Assembly (NCBI GenBank): GCA_011170385.1
Contig: DUFE01000067.1
Coordinates: 1-7,068 of the forward strand
Source: Dehalococcoidia bacterium
GTDB taxonomy: Bacteria; Chloroflexota; Dehalococcoidia; Dehalococcoidales; W693
Length of the DNA stretch: 7,068 nt
Direction: 5' to 3'
The notes under the pieces are model-generated. The model saw only the letters and a program-made list of their open reading frames with translations, did not search any database and was not told the DNA's origin. This document shows positions 1-5,705 of the stretch, in pieces (the stretch's first letter is position 1; each line of letters starts with the position of its first letter). The position numbers were made by a program, and so were the translations under genes.

Positions 1-490
1 CTTCAGATCTGTCGAATGCGTGGAGGCTTATCGGGGAGATTACCGGTATAAAGCCCGATTCCAGCAGAGCCATCAGCACGGACTGATCGACCTTGACTAC
101 GTTGCCGACATAGCCCATATCCCTGTTTCTTATCCTGCCCTGAATTAGGCTGCCGTCGACACCGCTGATGCCCACCGCGCGTCCACCGCCGGTGTTAATG
201 GCGGCGACGATTTCCTTGTTTACCAGACCGCCCAGCACCGCCGTTACCATTTCGAGGGCTGCCTGGTCAGTTATGCGTTCGCCCTGGTGGAAGTTGGTTT
301 CGGTGTTACTATGGTTCAGCCACTTGGTAACGATATTGGCGCCACCGTGCACCAGCACCAGCGGCTTACCCTGCTTCTGGAGGGAGACGATATCTTCTAT
401 GCTGGTGTCCCTGTTTTCGAATATGGAGCCGCCTAGCTTGACTACGATAATCTCCTCGGGTTTGACAGCCTTGTGTTTGCTCATTGTCAT
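1..490 (-). CDS. argB: Acetylglutamate kinase (ArgB), partial, 3' end outside window
   Basis: Phosphorylates N-acetyl-L-glutamate with ATP, the second step of arginine synthesis, in the cytoplasm. The visible 163 residues are the N-terminal half or more of an amino-acid kinase fold of usually about 260-300 residues; the C-terminal ATP-binding part lies beyond base 1. Seen in order: phosphate-binding KLGGS (18-22), VHGGAN (47-52, where the family usually has HGGG), GERITD (70-75) with the substrate-binding Arg, GGRAVGISGVDG (102-113), GYVGNV (126-131) and a FIPVISPI strand near 147-154. The start is ATG at 490; a second in-frame ATG at 484 is equally possible, and neither has a clear Shine-Dalgarno sequence. 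It follows argJ by 7 nt (or 13 nt), so the two are almost certainly cotranscribed. Identity is very secure; the exact start is not. Confidence 0.95.
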   Translation of the reverse strand, partial: MTMSKHKAVKPEEIIVVKLGGSIFENRDTSIEDIVSLQKQGKPLVLVHGGANIVTKWLNHSNTETNFHQGERITDQAALEMVTAVLGGLVNKEIVAAINTGGGRAVGISGVDGSLIQGRIRNRDMGYVGNVVKVDQSVLMALLESGFIPVISPISLHAFDRSE

Positions 491-497
491 AATTGTG

Positions 498-1703
498 CTA
501 GGTTGTGTATTCGCTATTGATGGTAACATATTCTGGGGACAGGTCGCAGCCCCAGGCGGTAGCCTTTGCCTCACCCAGATTGAGGTTAAGCTCTATGGCT
601 ACGGGGCTGTCTTTCAGCAACCGTACCACCTTATCCCTATCGTAGGCAAGCTGGCAGCCGTCCTTTAACAGGCAGATGCCACCGATATTCAGGTCTATCT
701 TTGCTTCTATCATTTCGGCACCGCTCCTGCCAGCAGCGGCGACAATTCGTCCCCAGTTAGGGTCGTTGCCGTGAATAGCTGCCTTTACCAGGGATGAGCT
801 GGTGATTGCCCTGGCAGCGGCTCTGGCGTCGGCGATACTGGCAGCACTGCTCACCGTAGCCTCGATAAGCTTGCCGGCGCCCTCACCATCACTGGCGATG
901 GCTCTGGCGATATAAATGCATATTTCATTTAGGGCTTGCTGAAAGAGGGAAGCTTGACTAGATTTTCCTGTAATCACTTCTTTACCTGAGAGGCCGTTAG
1001 CCATTAAGAGAGCCGTGTCGTTGGGGCTGTTATCGCCGTCTATGGAAACCATATTGAAGGATATATCAACTGCCTGACCTAAAGACCGAGTACAAAAATC
1101 CATCTCGATGTTGGCATCAGTGGTCAAAAAGCAGAGCAGCGTTCCCATATCTGGATGAACCATACCGGAACCCTTGGCGATAGCGCCGATGGTGAACCCC
1201 TCCGCCCTTATCGCCGCCTCCTTGGTGACGGTATCCGTGGTCAGTATCGCTCTGGCTAAGGTATGCCCGCCGTCCGGGGAGACTTCAATCGTTTTTATCG
1301 CTGATACCATCGAGTCTATGGGTAATTGCTTGCCGATTATACCGGTGCTGGCAACCAGAACTTCCTCTGCCGCAATGCCTAACCTTTCTGCTGTCGAGGA
1401 TGCCATAGACAGTGCATTGTTTATTCCCTGTTTCCCGGTGCCGGCGTTGGCGCAGCCGCTGTTGACCACCAGTGCTCTGATAGCATTGCTCGGCAGCCTC
1501 TTCTGGCACAGTAAAACGTGCGCTGATTTCATATTGTTTTTAGTAAACATACCGGCGGTGATACAGGGAGCCTTGGAATAGATAATGCCGAGGTCAAGGG
1601 CATTCTTCGGGCTTTTCTTTATACCGGCGCAGGTGCCGCCGGCACTGAATCCCTTTGCCGACGTAACCGTGCCCCCGGGGATGAACTCAAGCGCAGCTTC
1701 CAT
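498..1703 (-). CDS. argJ: Bifunctional glutamate N-acetyltransferase / ornithine acetyltransferase (ArgJ)
   Basis: Transfers acetyl from N-acetylornithine to glutamate (cyclic arginine pathway); many homologues also make N-acetylglutamate from acetyl-CoA. The precursor cleaves itself before a catalytic Thr to give alpha and beta chains. Numbered from the ATG at 1703 (401 aa, usual family length): STGIIG about 119-124, the KGSGMVHPDMGT segment ending in the nucleophile Thr188, SIDGDNSPNDT about 220-230, DGEGAGK 272-278, GNDPNWGRI 312-320, and the typical C-terminal INSEYTT. The residue before the nucleophile is Gly rather than the common Ala. An upstream in-frame ATG at 1730 would add nine residues (MLLWYYLAT). 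I prefer 1703 because homologues usually begin just before the GGTVTSAKGF motif and because a promoter-like -10 box lies between the two ATGs. No Shine-Dalgarno precedes either start. It is the first gene of an argJ-argB unit. Confidence 0.95.
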   Translation of the reverse strand: MEAALEFIPGGTVTSAKGFSAGGTCAGIKKSPKNALDLGIIYSKAPCITAGMFTKNNMKSAHVLLCQKRLPSNAIRALVVNSGCANAGTGKQGINNALSMASSTAERLGIAAEEVLVASTGIIGKQLPIDSMVSAIKTIEVSPDGGHTLARAILTTDTVTKEAAIRAEGFTIGAIAKGSGMVHPDMGTLLCFLTTDANIEMDFCTRSLGQAVDISFNMVSIDGDNSPNDTALLMANGLSGKEVITGKSSQASLFQQALNEICIYIARAIASDGEGAGKLIEATVSSAASIADARAAARAITSSSLVKAAIHGNDPNWGRIVAAAGRSGAEMIEAKIDLNIGGICLLKDGCQLAYDRDKVVRLLKDSPVAIELNLNLGEAKATAWGCDLSPEYVTINSEYTT

Positions 1704-1712
1704 TGTTGCCAA

Positions 1713-1741
1713 ATAATACCATAGAAGCATAATCGGGGCAA
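1713..1741 (-). promoter_or_regulatory. Candidate sigma-70 type promoter of argJ-argB
   Basis: On the minus strand, TTGCCC (1741-1736, 4/6 match to TTGACA) is separated by exactly 17 nt from TATTAT (1718-1713, 5/6 match to TATAAT). Only 9 nt separate the -10 box from the ATG at 1703, so transcription would begin 0-3 nt before that codon, giving a leaderless or nearly leaderless mRNA. This agrees with the lack of a Shine-Dalgarno sequence and supports the 1703 start. It is a consensus match only. Confidence 0.45.
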
Positions 1742-1762
1742 TTTAAGTTCATCCGGAGGGTA

Positions 1763-1791
1763 TTGACCTCGGCAATATTCGGTGTTACATT
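1763..1791 (+). promoter_or_regulatory. Candidate promoter of the methyltransferase-like gene
   Basis: TTGACC (1763-1768, 5/6 to the -35 consensus) is followed after 17 nt by TACATT (1786-1791, 4/6 to the -10 consensus). Transcription would start near 1798, leaving a leader of about 63 nt before the TTG at 1861. It lies back to back with the argJ promoter candidate, the two -35 boxes being 21 bp apart. A weaker alternative is TTGCCG (1790-1795) with TATATA (1814-1819) at 18-nt spacing. Confidence 0.35.
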
Positions 1792-1795
1792 GCCG
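1770..1795. promoter_or_regulatory. Inverted repeat, possible operator in the divergent arg/methyltransferase region
   Basis: CGGCAAT (1770-1776) and ATTGCCG (1789-1795) form a perfect 7-bp inverted repeat with a 12-nt spacer. It begins just after the predicted -35 box of the plus-strand promoter and covers its -10 box, a placement expected for a repressor site. It does not resemble the AT-rich ARG box bound by ArgR. A 7-bp repeat of this kind has a noticeable chance of occurring at random in a region this size. Confidence 0.25.
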
Positions 1796-1843
1796 GGTGA
1801 TGACTCTGTCTGCTATATACGGGTTACGAGGCATGAATACTTT

Positions 1844-1851
1844 AAAGGAGG
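1844..1851 (+). promoter_or_regulatory. Strong Shine-Dalgarno that fixes the UUG start of the methyltransferase-like gene
   Basis: AAAGGAGG lies 9 nt before TTG at 1861. The next in-frame ATG (1882) is 30 nt from this site, too far to use it, so the TTG is the likely start codon. Confidence 0.8.
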
Positions 1852-1860
1852 TATATAAAA

Positions 1861-2937
1861 TTGTCTGGTAACAAATCAGCAATGACCGAAAGAGAAAGGG
1901 TTGAAGCGCTGCTCAGGTGTGAAAAGCCGGACCGGGTTCCTATCTGGCCCTTTGCCGCCAGTAGCTATGCAGGCTATTCTAAACTCTCCATCGCCGAGAC
2001 CTATAACAATCCTAAGGCAGCACTCGATGCCTTGAGGGAAACCAGCCGTTATTTCGGCTGGGTATTCGTTCCCTTTAATGCCTATGCTGCCTATGGGGGT
2101 TGGGAATTCGGTGGCGATATCAAATGGCCCAGCGGCGAGTTCTCGCAGGCGCCGACGGTCACCAGGTGCCCGGTGGAAACGGAAGAGGACGTTTGGAAGC
2201 TGGAACTGCCCGATGTCACCACTGCCGGCTTTATCCCCATAATGATCGAGTTCTATGAATTGGCATCGGGGGAGATGCTAGATAACGAGCCGTTCAATGT
2301 AATGGCCGTGTTGGGCGGTCCCTTTACTTTGGCGGGAAATATCTGTGGCCCGGATAAGTTATCCAAGTGGCTGCTTAAAAAACCAGATGCGGCCGACAGG
2401 TTAATGCGCCTGGCTACCGACCATATATTGGAACTGGCGCAGTATTTCAAGGACAAGTTTGGTACTGAACATATGATAGCGTTTACCGGCGAGGCTACCG
2501 CTTCTAATCAGGTAATATCGCCCAGGCAGTTCGAGCAGTTCGTTCTGCCTTATATAAAAGAGGAGAATGAGAAGATACTGGCGATGGGCTACAGGAATAT
2601 TTACTGCCATATCTGTGGCGAGCAGAACGAGAACCTGCCTTACTGGGCTCAAGTTCCCTTCGGCGACCCGGGGATTATCAGTATCGGGCACGAAGTAGAT
2701 GTTTTAACCGCCGCCAAGCATCTACCTAACGAGATAATTCTGGGTAATCTGGAGCCGGCTAAGCTACAGATAGAGACCCCCGAGCAATTGTATCAGGCTT
2801 CTAGGGAAATTATTGAAAAGGGTAAAACTATAGAAGGTGGCTTTATCTTTTCTCCTGGCTGCGGCATGCCGCCGATGGCGCCAGTAGAAAACATGATGGC
2901 GATGACCCGGGCGGTTGAGGATTTCGGCTGGTACTGA
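1861..2937 (+). CDS. Uroporphyrinogen decarboxylase (URO-D)/MtaA-CmuA family protein, probable corrinoid-linked methyltransferase
   Basis: A 358-aa soluble protein of the URO-D superfamily (COG0407-like TIM barrel). It opens with a family-typical N-terminus (TERERVEALL, then PDRVPIWPF at 23-31). It carries HIC (His250, Cys252) and PGCGMPP with Cys334, matching the His-x-Cys...Cys zinc-ligand pattern of MtaA/MtbA-type enzymes that move methyl groups between a corrinoid protein and a thiol such as coenzyme M. The N-terminal arginine-rich RQAGRY-type motif of true HemE enzymes is absent, so haem synthesis is unlikely. No corrinoid-binding protein, activase or other hem gene is nearby, so substrate and partner are unknown. 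It is the only plus-strand gene here, with its own promoter candidate and strong Shine-Dalgarno, lying between the divergent argJ and the convergent trpA. Family membership is secure; methyltransferase activity is inferred from the zinc ligands. Confidence 0.88.
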   Translation: MSGNKSAMTERERVEALLRCEKPDRVPIWPFAASSYAGYSKLSIAETYNNPKAALDALRETSRYFGWVFVPFNAYAAYGGWEFGGDIKWPSGEFSQAPTVTRCPVETEEDVWKLELPDVTTAGFIPIMIEFYELASGEMLDNEPFNVMAVLGGPFTLAGNICGPDKLSKWLLKKPDAADRLMRLATDHILELAQYFKDKFGTEHMIAFTGEATASNQVISPRQFEQFVLPYIKEENEKILAMGYRNIYCHICGEQNENLPYWAQVPFGDPGIISIGHEVDVLTAAKHLPNEIILGNLEPAKLQIETPEQLYQASREIIEKGKTIEGGFIFSPGCGMPPMAPVENMMAMTRAVEDFGWY

Positions 2938-2984
2938 CCTGAGATGATAATATAACGATATCCTTGTATTACAGCCTGTCGGAT
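2938..2984. other. Convergent intergenic gap without visible terminator
   Basis: These 47 bp separate the stop of the plus-strand methyltransferase-like gene from the stop of minus-strand trpA. The sequence is AT-rich with only short palindromes such as GATATC. I find no GC-rich stem followed by a T-run on either strand. Confidence 0.6.
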
Positions 2985-3776
2985 CTAGCCACTGGCGGTA
3001 GGTTTGTCGATGGCTTGCCTCAATCCCTTTATAAAGCTACCGACGGAAGCCAGACTGTTGTTTTCTTCCATGAGTTTGATTACACGGCTACCAACGATGA
3101 CTCCGTCCGCCAGGCATGCCACCTGCTTTGCCTGCTGCGGCGTCGATATACCGAAGCCTACGCACAGGGGCTGTCTGGCTAAAGCCTTTACCCTGGCGAT
3201 GAAAACCTCCAGGTCTGCGGGCAGGCTTTCTCTGGCGCCGGTAACACCGGTTACGGATACAAGGTAAATAAAGCCCCGTGACCTATCGGTGACCAGTTTG
3301 ATGCGGCCGTCGGTGCTGGTCGGCGCCAGCAGGTAGATAAGGTCGAGCCCTCGTCCTTTAGTTGCGATTTCCAGCTCCGAGCCTTCCTCCGGTGGCAGGT
3401 CGGGGATAATTAGACCATCCACCCCAGCGATGGCACAATCCCTGCAAAATGGCTCGATTCCATACCATAGAACGGGATTGTAGTAGCCCATAAATACCAG
3501 CGGCGTATCAACCATACGGCTTAACTTGGAGGCGACCTCAAGGCAGATTTTAGTCGTAACCCCGTTTTGCAGGGCGTGATGGCTGGCTTTCTGTATGGTG
3601 GTGCCGTCGGCGAGGGGGTCGGAGAACGGGATACCCAGCTCGATGATGTCACAACCGCTTTTCGCCAGCACCGGTACTGTGTCCATGGTGGCTTCTATGC
3701 TGGGGTAGCCGATGGTAATATAGGCGATGAGGGCTTTACGTCCCACTTTGTTAAAAACTGAAGCGATACGACTCAA
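2985..3776 (-). CDS. trpA: Tryptophan synthase alpha chain (TrpA)
   Basis: Cleaves indole-3-glycerol phosphate to indole and glyceraldehyde 3-phosphate; indole then passes through a tunnel to TrpB in the alpha2-beta2 complex. The 263-aa TIM barrel is of normal length. Visible motifs are IELGIPFSDPLADG with catalytic Glu46 and Asp57 (equivalent to Salmonella Glu49 and Asp60), GYYNP (97-101), IPDLPPEE (124-131), loop-6 VTGVTGAR (175-182), and the phosphate-binding GFGIS (207-211) and GVIVGSR (225-231). The start is TTG at 3776. It overlaps the trpB stop as TTGA (4 nt), the usual mark of translational coupling, with a weak GGGGGTG five nt upstream; the next in-frame Met is residue 31, already inside the fold. 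It is the last trp gene in the visible operon and converges on the methyltransferase-like gene. Confidence 0.97.
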   Translation of the reverse strand: MSRIASVFNKVGRKALIAYITIGYPSIEATMDTVPVLAKSGCDIIELGIPFSDPLADGTTIQKASHHALQNGVTTKICLEVASKLSRMVDTPLVFMGYYNPVLWYGIEPFCRDCAIAGVDGLIIPDLPPEEGSELEIATKGRGLDLIYLLAPTSTDGRIKLVTDRSRGFIYLVSVTGVTGARESLPADLEVFIARVKALARQPLCVGFGISTPQQAKQVACLADGVIVGSRVIKLMEENNSLASVGSFIKGLRQAIDKPTASG

Positions 3777-4960
3777 GCCTGCACCCCCAGTTCCCCAACG
3801 ACGATGTCCATATCCTTATCGCCGCGCCCGGAGAGGTTGACTACGATTGCTTTATCTTTATCCAGCGAGCCGGCTATCCTGGCGGCGTGGGCTATGGCGT
3901 GGGATGATTCCAGCGCTGGTGTGATGCCCTCGGTGCGGCATAGCATTTGAAAACCGTCCAGGGCTTCTTTATCGTTTATGGCAATGTATTCGACCCGCCC
4001 GCTGTCCTTTAGGAAGCTGTGCTCTGGGCCGACACCGGGGTAGTCAAGGCCGGCGGATACGCTGTGCGTCTCTCTAATCTGCCCGTTCTTATCCTGAAGG
4101 AGATAGGACTTCGCCCCATGGAGTACCCCAACCCTGCCTGCAACCAGCGGTGCTGCGTGCTCTCCGCTGTTTATCCCCCTACCTGCCGCCTCCACGCCGA
4201 TGAGCTTCACACTTTTGTCCTCAAGGAAAGGATAGAAGATACCGATGGCATTGCTGCCGCCGCCGACACAGGCGATTATACAGTCCGGCAGGCGCCCCAG
4301 TTTCTTCAGAAACTGCTCTCTGGTTTCCCTGCCGATTATAGATTGAAAGTCACGCACTATGGTGGGGTAGGGGTGTGGGCCTACCACCGAACCGAGAAGG
4401 TAGTGTGTCTCGCGGGGGTAGGTCACCCAGTCTCTTATCGCCTCGTTAATGGCGTCCTTCAGCGTTTTGCTGCCGCCGGAAACGGGTCTAACCTCTGCAC
4501 CCATCAGCTTCATGCGGAAGACGTTGAGAGACTGGCGGCGCATGTCTTCCTCGCCCATATAGATGATACACTCAAGCCCCAGCTTGGCACATACGGCGGC
4601 GGTAGCAACGCCGTGCTGGCCGGCTCCGGTCTCGGCGATAATCCTGTGTTTGCCCATCCTGCGGGCAAGCAACCCCTGCCCAAGGGCATTGTTGATTTTA
4701 TGAGCCCCGGTATGAGCTAGGTCCTCTCTCTTGAGAAAAACCCGTGCGCCGCCGCAGTGTTTGCTCAATCCCTCTGCCTCATAGAGCGGCGTTGGTCTGC
4801 CCGAGTAGTCCTGAGACAGACGGTTGAACTCATCCCAGAAGGCGGCGTCTACCTTTATCCGGTCGTAGGCTTCTACCAGCTCATCCAGCACCGGAACCAG
4901 CGTTTCAGGAACGAAGCGCCCACCATAGCTGCCGAAGTATCCTCTGTTATCAGGTTGCAA
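3773..4960 (-). CDS. trpB: Tryptophan synthase beta chain (TrpB)
   Basis: PLP enzyme that condenses indole with L-serine to give L-tryptophan, in complex with TrpA. The 395 aa match the usual TrpB1 length. Seen in order: GYFGSYGGRFVPETL at the N-terminus (7-21), HTGAHKINN with the PLP-binding Lys88, AETGAGQHG with Glu110, the phosphate loop GGGSNAIG (233-240), TPALESSHA around 348-355, and SGRGDKD (377-383) near the C-terminus. All key catalytic positions are intact. The start is TTG at 4960, strongly supported by AAAGGAGG seven nt upstream and by the absence of a usable ATG before residue 135. Its stop overlaps the trpA start by 4 nt. Unlike the other trp genes it is separated from its upstream neighbour trpF by 100 bp, which hold a palindromic element and a candidate internal promoter. 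Confidence 0.98.
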   Translation of the reverse strand: MQPDNRGYFGSYGGRFVPETLVPVLDELVEAYDRIKVDAAFWDEFNRLSQDYSGRPTPLYEAEGLSKHCGGARVFLKREDLAHTGAHKINNALGQGLLARRMGKHRIIAETGAGQHGVATAAVCAKLGLECIIYMGEEDMRRQSLNVFRMKLMGAEVRPVSGGSKTLKDAINEAIRDWVTYPRETHYLLGSVVGPHPYPTIVRDFQSIIGRETREQFLKKLGRLPDCIIACVGGGSNAIGIFYPFLEDKSVKLIGVEAAGRGINSGEHAAPLVAGRVGVLHGAKSYLLQDKNGQIRETHSVSAGLDYPGVGPEHSFLKDSGRVEYIAINDKEALDGFQMLCRTEGITPALESSHAIAHAARIAGSLDKDKAIVVNLSGRGDKDMDIVVGELGVQA

Positions 4961-4967
4961 TTGCCTG

Positions 4968-4975
4968 CCTCCTTT
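4968..4975 (-). promoter_or_regulatory. Shine-Dalgarno that fixes the UUG start of trpB
   Basis: On the minus strand AAAGGAGG ends 7 nt before the TTG at 4960. This is optimal spacing, and it is the same core sequence that precedes the other UUG-started gene at 1861. Confidence 0.8.
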
Positions 4976-4980
4976 ATCAG

Positions 4981-4991
4981 ATTATATTATA
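4981..4991 (-). promoter_or_regulatory. Tandem TATAAT, candidate internal promoter for trpB-trpA
   Basis: Minus-strand TATAATATAAT contains two overlapping perfect -10 hexamers (4991-4986 and 4986-4981). Initiation about 7 nt downstream would give a leader of roughly 15-20 nt ending in the trpB Shine-Dalgarno. No recognisable -35 box or extended -10 TG lies upstream, so this may just be AT-rich spacer. Confidence 0.3.
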
Positions 4992-4992
4992 A

Positions 4993-5073
4993 CCCCTCAC
5001 CCTTTATCCTTCTCTCCTTAAAGGGGAGAAGGAAAGTGATATAAAGAGGGGCGAAGCCCCTCAAACTCCCCTT
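4993..5073. repeat. Palindromic MITE/REP-like intergenic element in the trp operon
   Basis: This segment is dense in inverted repeats. A 12-bp stem (5008-5019 with 5021-5032, one G-T pair) surrounds a central A; in practice the loop would be about 5 nt. Imperfect outer arms pair CCCCTC...CTTTAT (4993-5007) with ATAAAGAGGGG (5041-5051). A second hairpin occupies 5046-5062. AAGGGGAG (5021-5028) is also repeated inverted as CTCCCCTT (5066-5073). From memory, similar CCCTCACCCTTTATCCTTCTC-like palindromes are scattered in Dehalococcoidia-like genomes, which suggests a dispersed, non-coding mobile repeat; only one copy is present here, so dispersal cannot be shown. The trpF stop codon lies inside it. 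Confidence 0.5.
5041..5062 (-). terminator. Terminator-like hairpin at the trpF stop codon
   Basis: On the minus strand GAGGGGC-TTC-GCCCCTC (5062-5046) forms a 7-bp, mostly G-C stem with a 3-nt loop, followed directly by TTTAT. The U-run is short, so termination would be partial at best. The first two stem bases are the last two of the trpF stop codon region (stop at 5063-5061). Since trpB and trpA lie downstream in the same direction, it could reduce their expression relative to trpDCF or act as an mRNA-end stabiliser. Confidence 0.35.
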
Positions 5074-5705
5074 ACTGTGCTAATAAATGATTTGATTTTA
5101 CCAATGTCCTTTACGCCGTCGGTCTCGACGCCGGTGGAAATGTCCACTCCCCATGGCTTGATCTTTTGCACCAGCTGCCCGATATTGTTTTCATTCAAAC
5201 CGCCGGCGATAATCACAGGGAACCTATCTGATACCTCCACCGCCAGTTGCCAGTCGAAAGCCTGTCCTGTGCCGCCGTAGGCTTCACCTACCTGTGTATC
5301 AAGCAGACAGATAAGCCTGTGTTTATCAAGCATGCGATAGCCATTCTCTATCTCGGTAAGAATGTCTTTGTTTGTCTTTGAGGCTGTTATGTGGATAACC
5401 TTTATAATCGGTTTCTCAATCTCCCGGCAGTAATCCCAGCTTTCATCGCCGCTTAGCTGCACGTAGTCCAGCAGGCATTGGTAGGCGATGTGGTTGACCT
5501 CATCAGTTGTAAGGTTGACGAAAACACCGACCACCATCGGGCGTGTTTTTAGCCTGTGGATAGCCTCCGATATTGATATCGCCTTATTAACGGACACGCG
5601 GCGACGGCTAATAGCGAAAACCAGCCCGATGAAGTCGGCGCCGGCTTCGGCTGTTGCCAGGGCGTGATATATCTCGGTCAGACCGCATATCTTGACCCTG
5701 GTCAT
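5061..5705 (-). CDS. trpF: Phosphoribosylanthranilate isomerase (TrpF)
   Basis: Catalyses the Amadori rearrangement of N-(5'-phosphoribosyl)anthranilate to CdRP, between TrpD and TrpC in the pathway. The 214-aa single-domain TIM barrel has normal length and is a separate polypeptide, not a TrpC-TrpF fusion. The general base Cys7 is in VKICGLT, the general acid Asp136 in LLDT, and the phosphate sites are GGTGQAFDW (144-152), IAGGLNENN (166-174) and GVDISTGVE (186-194). FAISRRRVS (30-38) corresponds to the FAPxSxRxV segment of the family. The ATG at 5705 overlaps the trpC stop as TAATG (1 nt), with GAAGGAG eight nt upstream. The last codons and the stop lie in the palindromic element that follows, so the C-terminal residues may derive from it. 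Confidence 0.97.
   Translation of the reverse strand: MTRVKICGLTEIYHALATAEAGADFIGLVFAISRRRVSVNKAISISEAIHRLKTRPMVVGVFVNLTTDEVNHIAYQCLLDYVQLSGDESWDYCREIEKPIIKVIHITASKTNKDILTEIENGYRMLDKHRLICLLDTQVGEAYGGTGQAFDWQLAVEVSDRFPVIIAGGLNENNIGQLVQKIKPWGVDISTGVETDGVKDIGKIKSFISTVRGV

Noticed and set aside
168..668. Plus-strand open frame of 166 codons across the argB-argJ junction
   Set aside because: Lies opposite two conserved coding genes, is low complexity with no recognisable domain, and has no ribosome binding site.
1704..1860. ArgR-type ARG box upstream of argJ
   Set aside because: No palindrome close to the TNTGAATWWWWATTCANW pattern was found; the only inverted repeat present has CGGCAAT arms.
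1619..1882. Minus-strand open frame of 87 codons spanning the divergent control region
   Set aside because: Overlaps argJ out of frame, crosses both candidate promoters and runs into the start of the plus-strand gene; no family resemblance.
1861..2937. True uroporphyrinogen decarboxylase (hemE)
   Set aside because: The N-terminal arginine-rich signature of HemE is missing, zinc-ligand residues of the MtaA type are present, and no other haem genes are nearby.
4019..4720. Long open frame of 233 codons on the plus strand, antisense to trpB
   Set aside because: TrpB on the other strand is an unmistakable full-length enzyme; the antisense translation has no recognisable motif and arises from codon bias of trpB.
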